DNA of 64,000 nucleotides, taken from contig NC_092038.1 of the NCBI RefSeq assembly GCF_003086295.3, positions 128,491,518 to 128,555,517 on the forward strand. Reading direction: 5' to 3'. Both the position numbers and the translations under genes were made by a program. The notes under the pieces were generated by a model. That model did no database searches, had not been told where the DNA came from, and saw nothing but the letters and a program-made list of their open reading frames with translations. Numbering within the stretch: position 1 is the stretch's first letter; each line of letters starts with the position of its first letter. Positions 21,340-32,400 of the stretch are shown in pieces. Source of the DNA: Arachis hypogaea (lineage: Eukaryota; Streptophyta; Magnoliopsida; Fabales; Fabaceae).

Positions 21340-22990
21340 TATTGAAATTGGTATCCAACCATACCATCAGTAATATAAATAATTAAGAAATGTATGGACG
21401 CCCTAATGCATGCGTTATCCAATTCATCTCAAACCTGACATTTTCTAAGTTGCAAGACTAATTGTCTTTTGGGATTAAAATTGAAAGACTAGATTTCTTT
21501 TTGGTGACTAATTGAAAGACTAGATTGAGTATTGTATTTGATAATCATATAATAAAATTAAAATTTTAATTTTAAAATACAAAATTTTAATTGCTTAAGT
21601 ATTTTTAAAAAATAAAAATATAAGAGATTAAAATTTTTAAATTAAAATTTTTATAATATTTTTTTAAATATATTTTTTAATATTTTAAATTTTAAATTTA
21701 TCCTTAAATTTCTATATTTATCTTAACTTAAATATAATATTGAGAAATAACTCAATTCAATATATTTTATACCAAACATAATATATAAACTTAATTTAGT
21801 ATTTGTCTTTCACTTTATGTCTCAAATCTTTATGTGCGAGTCTCAATTTTTTTTTGTTCAAACGCAGCCTAACTGCTCTATCTCACCATTTCCGTGAGAA
21901 GCGTCAACCCTTACCCTCCTCTGTTGAATTAATATATCAATCTACAAAGTCAAGTACCTAACAAGTAGTAAGTACCGATAAATTGACTTAGTCTTTGAAT
22001 ATTTGATAGTACTACTAGTAGACATATAAGTAAGACATTTTACATGCAATGCAAGCCTTTTTTAAATTTTAAAAATCATGGTGACAAAGAGCATAGATAA
22101 AGTGCGACAAAATCGGGTGGTGCGTTTTGTAGAACCGTCAATCACGGAGGGAAAAAAACTTTATTTGTCTGCTTTAACAATTTAGGTACTTTAGCTGTTT
22201 ACCAATTAGCATGCGGGTCCAACCAATTATTGAATACACACTTAATGTCGTTTGAGTTTATCTTTTGATAATGAATAAAATTGATGAAGTTGAAATAATA
22301 GATCATGCTACTGATTTCTGCACTGCCTAATTGACAAATGACAACCAGAGAGAGTGGGAAAAGGTATTCATTACATTATTTTTGTATCCCTGAGAAGCAA
22401 ACATGAGTACATGAACAGAATGATAACAGTCTAACTATGAATTTTGGATGGAAATAAACTTGGTGAGAAAAATGGCACCACAGAAGGAATGGTATTCTCA
22501 GTAGTATAGCAGCGAATAAAGGCTAATTTAGCAGTCCTAACATAATCACTAATCACTATCTTTCTTACTTGCCATAGTTGAAACTGTAAGTGTGATACAG
22601 AAGGGAAGGTATCACTGTCAAAGTCATGCACCACTATCTTTGGGCTGGTTTTGAAAACAAAGTTAAAAGTAAAAAATTAAAACATTCAATAATATAAAAG
22701 TGTTACATAAACATTTGATGATATATTATCACGTTGACAACTAAATAAACGGGAGACAAATATGACATTATACATGGACAGTATTTCTAAATCTTGGGCA
22801 AGATTTAATAGGATTATCATTAAGTAAAAACATTTAATTAACACCCCATAAATAAACCTACCCTTTTAATTCTTTTTTGTGAATCTTGATCTAAGGTACA
22901 GATAAAAAACAACATTGAACACCCCATACTATGAATACTCCAAAGCAAGCAATAATGCAAAGTGAACTCTGAAGTTCACTTGGCTAGCTC
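21340..22990. other. Intergenic DNA downstream of the E6-like gene
   Basis: AT-rich, without recognisable coding sequence. The stretch 21500-21870 is rich in TTTAAAATTTTAA words and ends with TTGTTCAAACGCAGCC, perhaps a decayed Tourist-like element. The 3' UTR of the E6-like gene probably occupies the last 150 or so bases. Confidence 0.45.
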
Positions 22991-22991
22991 A

Positions 22992-23837
22992 TCATGGCTC
23001 GAAGACCTCTTGGTCATCCTCAAAAACCTCTTGGTTCTGGTAACCTTCCATAGATTTCTTGTTGTCGTAGTTGTTGTTGCCAAAGTAGCCCCTATTATTG
23101 TACCAGTTCTCAGAGCTCACTCCTGCTCTTGCTGTTGGGTTGTACTTCTCTGAGTTAACATCATAAAAGTATTTACCACCCTCCATAAACCTGGTGTCAC
23201 TCAACCCTTGCCTCTCACCATTGTTGTAGAAGTACCTGTTGTTGGCACCATTATTGTTGTTGAAAGAGTATCTGTCATTATTGTTGTTGTAGTAATACTT
23301 CTGGTTGCTGTTCTGGTTTTCCATGGGAGAGTTGTATCCTCCTTCTGTGTACTTTGTGCCGCTGAATCCATTATCCTTGGTGTTGTCGAAGAAATAGTTG
23401 TTGTTATTATTGTTGCTGCTGCTGCTATAAGAATTCCCCGCAAGCCTTGCATCACTCAATTCATTTTGGTTGGTGCTAAAGGAATCTTTGTTAAAGCTAT
23501 AGAAATTGTTGTTGTTGTTGGTAAACTTGCTAGTTTCCTCAGACTCAGTTTTATATGGCTGGTAAGTAGTAGTGGTGGAGGTGGAGGAGGAGGAGGAGGG
23601 AGGGTTGAGGCCAGATTCATGGCCATATAAGCCATAGCTGTTATCTGTCTCAGGGATGAACACAGCTTGCTTTTCCTCTGCTGGTCCTTCATTGTTGGGA
23701 ACAACCTGTGTGTCTTTGACATTGTTGTTGAAGTGGGGGACTTTGCTGAAGAACTGGCTCTCTCTTGCATCAGTTTGCAGAGAAAACAGAAGGGTTGTCA
23801 AGAAAAGGAGAGAAATGAGGTTTGAGGATGGAGCCAT
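22992..23837 (-). CDS. E6-like secreted, Asn-rich cell-wall protein
   Basis: A single uninterrupted 281-residue frame begins MAPSSNLISLLFLTTLLFSL, a clear signal peptide with predicted cleavage after about residue 24. The mature part is hydrophilic and rich in Asn, Tyr, Ser and Gly, with poly-Asn tracts. Repeated motifs of the form LSDARLAGNSY, GTKYTEGGY, LSDTRFMEGGKYFYD and KKSMEGYQNQ match the plant E6 family, first known from cotton fibre. The C-terminus is acidic (EVFEDDQEVFEP). E6 proteins are thought to act in the cell wall; their biochemical role is unknown. A TATA box lies about 80 bases upstream. Gene-sized reading on the other strand is a shadow of the repetitive codons. Confidence 0.88.
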   Translation of the reverse strand: MAPSSNLISLLFLTTLLFSLQTDARESQFFSKVPHFNNNVKDTQVVPNNEGPAEEKQAVFIPETDNSYGLYGHESGLNPPSSSSSTSTTTTYQPYKTESEETSKFTNNNNNFYSFNKDSFSTNQNELSDARLAGNSYSSSSNNNNNNYFFDNTKDNGFSGTKYTEGGYNSPMENQNSNQKYYYNNNNDRYSFNNNNGANNRYFYNNGERQGLSDTRFMEGGKYFYDVNSEKYNPTARAGVSSENWYNNRGYFGNNNYDNKKSMEGYQNQEVFEDDQEVFEP

Positions 23838-23912
23838 ACCTAAGTCACAGTCAAAGACAGGAAGGATGCTTGAGACTCTCTGTTACCCTATCATACCTTT
23901 GGTTTTTCCAAC

Positions 23913-23921
23913 TTTATATAG
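23913..23921 (-). promoter_or_regulatory. TATA box of the E6-like gene
   Basis: Minus-strand CTATATAAAG lies about 80 bases before the ATG at 23837, a normal distance for a plant promoter with a short leader. Confidence 0.6.
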
Positions 23922-23929
23922 AGCTACTT

Positions 23930-25900
23930 CAACTTTATTATGTATATATAACTTTTTAATATTTTTACTTTATAACAATATATGAATATGATTAAATATA
24001 TGTAAAAAAAAAAACAGTTTATTAGCAGTGGCATATCGCATACATATATGACACTTGGACACGATGGATAATTTAATAGTGCAAAAGCCTGGTCATTTAT
24101 CCTATCTTTCTCTTTCTCTTTAGACCATATACTAATAAAGCCAAACATTTAATAAACTAACATCCTAATAGATATAACGTTTCTTCTAAGCAAGCACTAG
24201 TGATTTCAGTAGCATCATAAACTGAAACAGCCACAGAATGAATGATGAATGTAAGTAGCAAAAGTGAGGGGAAGTTTGGGTGGGTGATGTGCATTATTAT
24301 TCCCAATTACTGATTTTAGAGTTAGGAAAAGTATAGTTAGATAATGAAAATATTAAACAATGTTAACAATGAATATATCATATTTTCATTTCACTAGGTG
24401 TGCGGAAGGTTATTCTAATATTAAGATTTATGTGAGTAATTTAGAAGTATAGTGTGTTTTGATTTGATTGATGGTTGTTCATGTTGTTCAAAAAAAAGTA
24501 TTGGTTACCTAACATAACTCAGTTAGTTATCCGAACACTGTCACAATTGTTTATTTAGTGCAAATTGCACCATAAATTAGGGCTCTATGAAACACAAATA
24601 AATAAAGAAATGACAAAGTTAACTTTTACAATTAAAAATTTTTTTGGACAGAAAAAATATCATTAACACCCATAAATGGCGTCAAAGAAAATCCCGAGGA
24701 AGATTACAGTTAAGTGAGACTTAATTAAGAAGATTACCACCTTATAAGATAATAATTAATGTTTGTCAAAAATTAAAAGTGGAGGGTAAGTAGTGTATAG
24801 ATATGAAATGAGAGCGTTCGAGAGAGAGTAATGATGCGTGTGGATTGTGGGAGTGGGTGGGACATAAGAAAATAATAGCATTTGGTGGCACTAACCATGT
24901 CCATGTGAGAATGGTCTATGCTTTTGTGTACACTATGGAGTGCACCTAATCCTTTTACTTCTTTGAGCAGTGATGACTTACTCTATGATCCGATATCCTC
25001 ATCAACAACGCGCTTATTTAGTAGTGCCCATTTCTGAAAGTTAGTGGCACCAAGGTCGGTATTCAATTGAATTTCATTCATTCATTCGTTCATTATTCTT
25101 TTTGGTTTTGGAACTATAGAGTGGAGTCAATGAAATCTAAGTTGGTTAATGTCAAATTCAATATGTTTTTGGGAACTGATGGAATTTTCACGAATAATGC
25201 AATGTGTTTTAATTTCCTCGCTAAATAACACTTATTCAATGGTGCATTTTTGTGTTTCATCACTTTCATGTATTATGTATGCAAAGCCAACTACTACATT
25301 GGTCAGTGGTCATGTTCATGTGATTATGCTATGTTAGTTGTTTACTTGATTCATCCCATAAAAGGAGGACATAAAAAAATGTGACTACGTTATAGAAGAT
25401 GTTAAATAGTATTTCGGTATTTCCAATTCTGAATTTATTGTTATTGGTTCTTAGTGAAGAAAAAGAAAAAGAGGCTATAGGCATAGCAGTCTCTAGGCAG
25501 TCATTGAATGAATATAGTTTTGTTAAGCAAAGTAAGAAACTATATATTATAGTCATCATTCATAAGGTATGGAGATGGATGCTTATGAAAGCTAAGAGAA
25601 AGAGAAAAAGAAAAAAGACAGGGGTGAACAATTTCAAAAGGATGGATTGAAGGTAAAGAACCGCTTCTTGGAAGTTTCTTTGTGCAAGAAATGAGATCAC
25701 AATGAGAAAGTGCAGGTAGCAATAATCATGAAAGTTGATTTTATAAAGTGGAAGTGTCTAGTTCAATTCAGTCACTTAGACTAGTCTAAAGCCCACTGGT
25801 CACCACCAAAAGAACAACTAAAGGGAGTATGTGAGTGTCTATCACCAAAAAAAAAAAGAAATTTAGTGAGTTAGTGTGTTGTATTCTCTATCACCAAAAT
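23930..25900. other. Intergenic DNA upstream of the E6-like gene
   Basis: No gene recognised. Short frames at 25149-25722 have no family features and are rich in simple Lys/Arg runs from AAG/AGA tracts. Promoter elements of the E6-like gene presumably lie in the first part. Confidence 0.5.
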
Positions 25901-25904
25901 ATAA

Positions 25905-27248
25905 TGGATAAAAATATACTTAAAAATTTACATAGTGATTATAATTACATTTAAATTATTTAATGAGTCATGTATACATATTATTTGTTTGCTCTAATAA
26001 ATACATTCACTTTTTTAGCTATAGACGTGTGCCTCTGTTAGTTTTACTGTATATGTGAGAAATTTTGGTCCAAAATATCACTATTACTATTAATAAAATG
26101 TCTGTTTTGTTGCCACGTAAGATAAAATTATTTTAAAATTAAATTTTTAAGTGAAAATAAATTTAAAAAAAAAGAAATGAATTGAAATATGACAAGATAA
26201 GTTTTTTCATTCTTCTTCCTAAAACAGTTTGCATTCTTGAAAGCATTAGAAATTCTTAGCGGAGAGGCCATAAGAGTGAAGTGAAGATATTGTTTGAGTT
26301 TGTGCTATCGTATTAGTGCAATGCTATAGGTGAATATTAGAGCAAATATCATAAGTAACAATAATGCACAAAATTCCAACCCAAAACAAATGTCCTGAAT
26401 CATTTTTCTAATACAGTTTATGTCTTCATCAATTTGATTAATTGTGTTCTATAATTTCTTCACATCTTTCTTTACTTTTGTTGTACACTTAGTAAGGTTA
26501 ATCTTCTCTCGACATAGTTGTTTTATTGACTTTCTTCAATTTTTTTTTCTGTCCCCATATTTCTGACACTTCCTTCAACTTCATTAGCCCATACAAAATA
26601 CTCATATTTTTGTTGAGTACTATGTACATTTTACACACTTATTAGATCAAAGAAAGAAAGAAAGAAATGGATGAAATCCTAAATCTAATTTTAAATAATA
26701 AGACAACATAAAAAATTATCTCTTATAGAGTTCATGAAGAAAATAATCTACTTATATTTCAATTATTTCATACTTCAATATAACTGTTTTAAGTTCGTAC
26801 AAACACTTCAGTATTATTTCTTTTCTTTCTTCTTCTTGATCTTCAGTAATAAAAATCTGCTGCTAGAAGCACTACTACAACTTAGGAATATGGAGCTCTT
26901 CGTTTCTTGAAGTGAAGCCATATTTTTCGTTCTCTGTTAGGATTTCAGAAATGTTGGCAATTTCTGGAAATAAAAAGATAGATGGTTTAGGTTTATTTTT
27001 ACTTAAAAATTTAATTTTAAAATGATTTAATCTTACATGACAATAAAATAGCACATCACTTATTGTAACAGTATCATCCTGGACCAAAGTCCTTCTACAT
27101 GTGTAGTAAAACTAAACAGAGGCACACGTCGATGGTCAGAAGAATAAATATGTCCATCGAAATAAATAAATAATATATATGACTCATTAAATGATTTAGA
27201 TGTAATTATAATTACGGTATAAATTTTCAAGTGTACTTTTATTATTTT
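25905..27248. mobile_element. Non-autonomous DNA element with about 240 bp terminal inverted repeats
   Basis: The left arm (about 25905-26150) and the right arm (about 27000-27248) are imperfect reverse complements. Matching words include GATTATAATTAC / GTAATTATAATTAC, AATTATTTAATGAGTCAT / ATGACTCATTAAATGATTT, ACGTGTGCCTCTGTTAGTTT / AAACTAAACAGAGGCACACG and TTTTAAAATTAAATTTTTAAG on both. Length is about 1.35 kb. The centre (26150-27000) has no convincing coding sequence. Long arms like these are typical of Mutator-like or foldback elements. The exact ends and target duplication are blurred by flanking AT runs. Confidence 0.8.
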
Positions 27249-27419
27249 TTCTGTTTTTTTTTTTTAAATGAAAAAGAAAACTCAACACACAAGTAGAACG
27301 AGAAAGAGAAAGTTAGAAAAAAAAAAAAAAAACTCACACATTGAAAACACCTAGTAAAAATTCACACCAATAACTATTCTAATGTCATTTTCAATATTGT
27401 CATCAACAATAAAAAGAAT

Positions 27420-27930
27420 CTTCATACTTCCACTCCTTGTAGTGAATTAGAGATATGTTGATTGTTGAAGATTTCTTCAACACCTTTGTCTGTATTCTAA
27501 AATAACCTCCTATTCTTTTTTAACCAGACATTCCAAACAACCGCGAAATAACTTATAAACCACTTGTTATGCTCCTCTTTTTTACTTGTAACACCTGTCC
27601 AACTTTAAAAATGTTCTTTTAAAATATCTGGACAAGACCATTGTTTGTCAAATACGGATAATCAAGCACACCACACATGTCAAGTAAATTCCCAGCCAAA
27701 AAATAAGTGGTGAACATATTCAACATTCTTATTATATAATACACACAAATTATCACCCTGATTAACAATTTCTAGCCAACACAACATTTCCTTTGTATTC
27801 ACCCTACCTATCAATACAAACCAGAAAAACAACTCTATTCTTGGAGGGACTAATCATTTTCAAAGAATCTTAGTAAAGCTATAGCTTGTTACGTTATTTG
27901 AAAGCGTTTCTGCCTGTAGCACCTGCACAA
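27420..27930 (-). pseudogene. LINE remnant: zinc-binding domain of a reverse transcriptase (zf-RVT)
   Basis: Read on the minus strand, LVPPRIELFFWFVLIGRVNT is followed by KEMLCWLEIV, a Cys (NLCVLYNKNVE), VHHLFFGWEFT and then VVWNVWLKKNRRLF. This is the order seen in the zf-RVT domain at the C-terminus of plant L1-type LINE polymerases. Several in-frame stops are present, and the N-terminal endonuclease and polymerase domains are absent. It is a 3' fragment, as expected of a 5'-truncated LINE. No clear poly(A) tail or target duplication was found. Confidence 0.75.
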
Positions 27931-29427
27931 AAGAATCAGTAAAAAAAAATACCGTTAAATTTTCAGATAACTCTATTCTCTTTATGAGAAGCTAATTTAA
28001 CTAGTTTCTGTTTTTTTATTTTTTTTTAAAGCTCCATTAGTAGTAACACATGATTTTGATGTATGTTATGGGCTAAGTCATATAATGTTTTTACATGTAA
28101 TAAAATAGAATGAATCCGAAACGCAATAGTATTCTGCAATAGACACAACCAACTAACAAGGTTTGACTTTTCGCCGTGGCCGAATCCCTTGGCTCAACTT
28201 CTCTACTATCCAAATCCAATAGATTTTTTTTTTGGTGTTATCCAATAGATTTGTATCTAATGTAATTAGATATTTTTTAAATATTGTCCTTTATTCAATT
28301 TTTAAAAAAAAGAAAAAATAAATAATAAATAATTTTTTTAATTTTTTAAATAATTAATATGTAAAAGTTAATATTTAAATTAATTAAATAATAATAAATC
28401 TTTAAAAAAGCTGACTAAAGATTGAAAATTAAAAAACAACTAACAATTTTGCTTTTTTTTTTCTAATTTAACGGTATTCTGTATAATGGGGAGAGAATTC
28501 AATTTGCCATAAAGTTTTCTCTTCTCATTTCTTTTTGCTTTTTTTTATTTTTATTTGCCCTTTATTCTCCTTGAATGAAGTGAAGTGGATTGCGCAATTG
28601 GCGGAACTAAACTTTCGATTACTTTCTGCTCTCTTCTAAAACGGAATAAATAGAAGAAGGATGAGGGGTCAAAGCAAATTAAGACGAGGAGACACCAAAA
28701 AGAAAAAAGCAAACTAAGACGAGGGGAACACTACATGGGAGAAAATAAAGTCAAAGTGAAAGCATTCACTTTCCTTTTCAAAAGACTTCTAGAGAAGGGG
28801 TACAATATTTACATGTTTATCATATCGTAGAAATAAATTAATTAAAAAGAAAGAAAGAACAAGTTTCACTACATCATTATCATCTAGTGAGCGAGACAAG
28901 TGAACTAATAAAGGAAGACTTCATTACTCAAATAAAAACCAAAAATTAACTGCTGATACATATTTTCAACTTTGAAGCAGGACCTGATGCTGAAACTTTT
29001 CGGTTGTTGAAATTGATTTCAAATTCCTTCTTCAACTGATCTTTCAAGAGAGAAATTTATGATCAGTAAACTCAAAATATCACATTTGGGTTTAACCCAT
29101 GAAATCAATAAACTCAGAATAGCTATATCATTGACTTAAATAACTAAGGTATAAGACCTTTATTAATTAATGAATATCTATAACCAGGAAAGAAGCAATA
29201 AGGGTAAGGGCGGCCTTAAAGGCCCTCCCTCCGTTTCAGAGTGCTTAAAATTACAAAGCTCCATTTTTGCAATGGATAATATACAATGTATCTCTGTCTA
29301 CTCTCAGTTTCAAGCCACGGAATGGCATGACTTGGTGCTTCATACTTAGTATTAAAGCTGCAATATCAAAAATGTAATGCAGCCTCCACATCCAACCCCT
29401 TCCTTCCGTTGAAACAAAAACATTGTT
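27931..29427. other. Intergenic DNA and 3' UTR of the RLT gene
   Basis: AT-rich sequence with TTTTTAAA tracts (28250-28450) and no recognised gene. The last 250 or so bases are likely the 3' UTR of the minus-strand homeobox-DDT gene. Confidence 0.5.
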
Positions 29428-32400
29428 CTAATCAGATGAATCTTCAGAATCATCAGAGTCCGAGTCATCATTCAAAACTCTATCTGCAATTCCATCTGAA
29501 CCCTCCTCACTCAAAACATCATCACCCTCTGATTCTTCCTCTTCGTTCTCTTCAAGCCCAACATTGTTGTCATTGTCCTCGTCTGAAGCTTCTACATCTT
29601 CATCGATCATTCCAACCACATCCCTACTCCACCTGTTGGGGGTGTTATTGAAACCTATTCCCCAGTTTCCTTGATCATATTCCACTGCTTGGCCATTGTC
29701 ATCCGAGTCCACTGCTTGAGCATTGTCATCTGAGTCCACTTCTAGAGGATTGTCATCGGAATCCACTTCTTGAGCATTTTCATCCGAATCTGCTGCTTGA
29801 GCATTGTCGTTGGACTCTGCTACTTGAGCATTGTCATCAGAATCTGCCTCTTCGGCACTGTTACTATTGTCGACAGCCCCCATGTGGATGGAAGTCATGG
29901 GACTTGCCTTTTCATCATCATCCCATTCCTCATCCAGGTTTCTCAATGGTTCTCTAACAATATTGGAACTGTGTGTGCCAGCCTTGTGGCCCAGCAGCAA
30001 ATCTTCAACAGCCCTCTTTTCCACTCGTCTTTTCCTGACAGTTCGGCGACCACGTCCACCACTTTGTCCTTGTGCTCCTCGCCCCTGCTGTTTTAGTCTT
30101 TGACTAAGATTCTCTGTGACCTTAACACTGCGGCGGCCAGTATCTTGTTTGGAATCATGCATTCTTTTAGCTATCTTTTTACCCCGTCCTTTATCACTAT
30201 TCCCCCGTCCACGTTTATTGCCACTTTGTACAATTTTCATGGGAGCAGACCTAACTTTCATGAATTCATCATGGTCCAAGTCTGCTGGTTCCACTATTCT
30301 ACTAGATTTGAAAGGATTAGATCTTGAAGGAAGCTTCTGTATGAAAGCAAAGCAAGTTAGAAGATTATTGACTATTATTAGAATGAAGATTGTCCAGTAG
30401 AATGAAAATTGTCCAGCCAAACTCTTAAACCCCAATTGGTTAAAAGCTATTATAACAATAAGTATCTCACTTCAGCAGTTTCACAAAAATATAAATGACA
30501 TCTTAACTTATTCATTTCAAATGTTTCGTGGTAATATCAAAGACTGATTGCAGTTAAATTCAAGAGCAAAAGCTAGAGAAGTTAAAAACAATGAAGGATA
30601 ACAGAGACTGACCATGTATTCTATAGTTTCTTTCTCCCTGCGATGCTCAGATTTTTCAAGCTGAACATAGCTAATGGACGCATCAAACTCAGAGAGTCTG
30701 AGAGACACAGCTGAGGTGGTCTGTGGAACCCATGGAAGTACAGCAACAGATTCAGGATCGGTAAAAGCACTCTCTGACATACTGCTTGATCCCAACAATT
30801 CTTGTGTTGTTGAGAAGGATGACAATAAAAAATCTCGCTTTATTGCTCTCTCAAATACAGTCAATAACTGAAAAACATGTTAAATTCAGAAATCTCTTAA
30901 GTACGGATTCCTTACCTTAAAAATAATGTGAAGATATGGAAGATAAAATACTAATATGTCAAACCTGAAGAAGTTCCTCGACAGAAGATGATTTGCTTAA
31001 CTTCAAACCCCAATGCCTTCTAGTATCTTCTGTCCAAGTTGATTGAAATGCTTCGGAGGGAACAGATGCCTGTAAATCAAAATATGAGTATAATATAACC
31101 CTCAAAGTTAACATAAAATTTCACCAAAAGATAGTTAACAACGTAAAGTAATAATCAACTCACCTCAATAAAAGCCAGCAGGGCCTTAAGCAATCTTGTC
31201 CGCAAGGGAAGAGAACAATCCAGAATACAAATATCTTTGGACAACTTGCCCCCACATTGAAATATATGTTTTGAAAAATTAAATCCGTTATTTGAGGGAA
31301 AAGTACGATGGCAACAATTGCAATGGGAGTCTTCAAAGAAATAAGGGTTGAGGCAGATATCACAGATGTCCACCTGAGGTTTGCATCTCATTTTCCCATA
31401 TTTCATTGCAGATAATATGGATGAGTTATAGCATTCTTTCCACATCCATTTCTGGAAATCTTGATACCTTCTCAAGGCACCTTTCTTCTCACTCTCACTT
31501 TTCCCAAGCTCAATTTTGAATGATGAAGAAGTTTCAGATGTATCAGAGTTCAAGCCACAGAGTGTACTGCTGGGACTGTCAGACAATGCATGGCAATCAG
31601 GACTGGACTCTGCTTCATCAGCTTCATTTTTAATATTAGTTTCATCTCTGCTTCCAATATTGGCAGATTGTGCATTCTTCCTAACATTTTCTTTGAAGGA
31701 ACTTCCAATCTTTTGCAACATTATGCGCAAATGAGATTCCCTGATCCCACGCAAATCCAGTGAATTAAAAAGAGCATCAAAGGCCTGCACAGGATTGGTT
31801 GAATAAATTATAAATGTATATTGTAAGAATTAAGAAGAACTAAGCATATAGTTAAGATGGAATTTGTTTAGTGATGAGACAATGAAAACAGGATATATGT
31901 TGGATGCCTAAGAAGTGAGTCGATCAGCAAGAAGGATCCGCATATGCGAGAAAAATGGAAAAGGCAAAACCAAAGCAATCTCTACCTCTTCAGAATCAAT
32001 AAGCCTCCAATTGCCATCAAGATATTCAACAAAGATCCTGCCAGAGCCAGGATCATTGCAAGAAGCAGATGCAACGAATTGCCAATAGCGATTATGTCTG
32101 CGATCTTGACCAAGGGTAAAGACCTGTATACAGACATCTCTTCTGCCATGTGAGAAATATATGATTTCAACTGAGAACGAGACCTTTTCGAATAGGGAGC
32201 AGATAGTTGAGTTTGAGGGTTATCTGGACCAATGCAGTAATCTTGACCTATTGAGGGCTTTTCCATGGCAAGGTTCTGTACAACTGCAGCCTTTTTATTT
32301 TCTGCAGTGCTAGGCGATGCCTCATTATTATTATTATTGTCAATGTTTATGTCAAGCAATGGGCTTTGGTTCCCCCCCACAGCAGGACTTGTGTATTGTG

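Noticed and set aside
23208..23770. Val- and Thr-rich frames of 104-140 residues over the E6-like gene
   Set aside because: Products of AAC/AAT and GGT repeats read in other frames.
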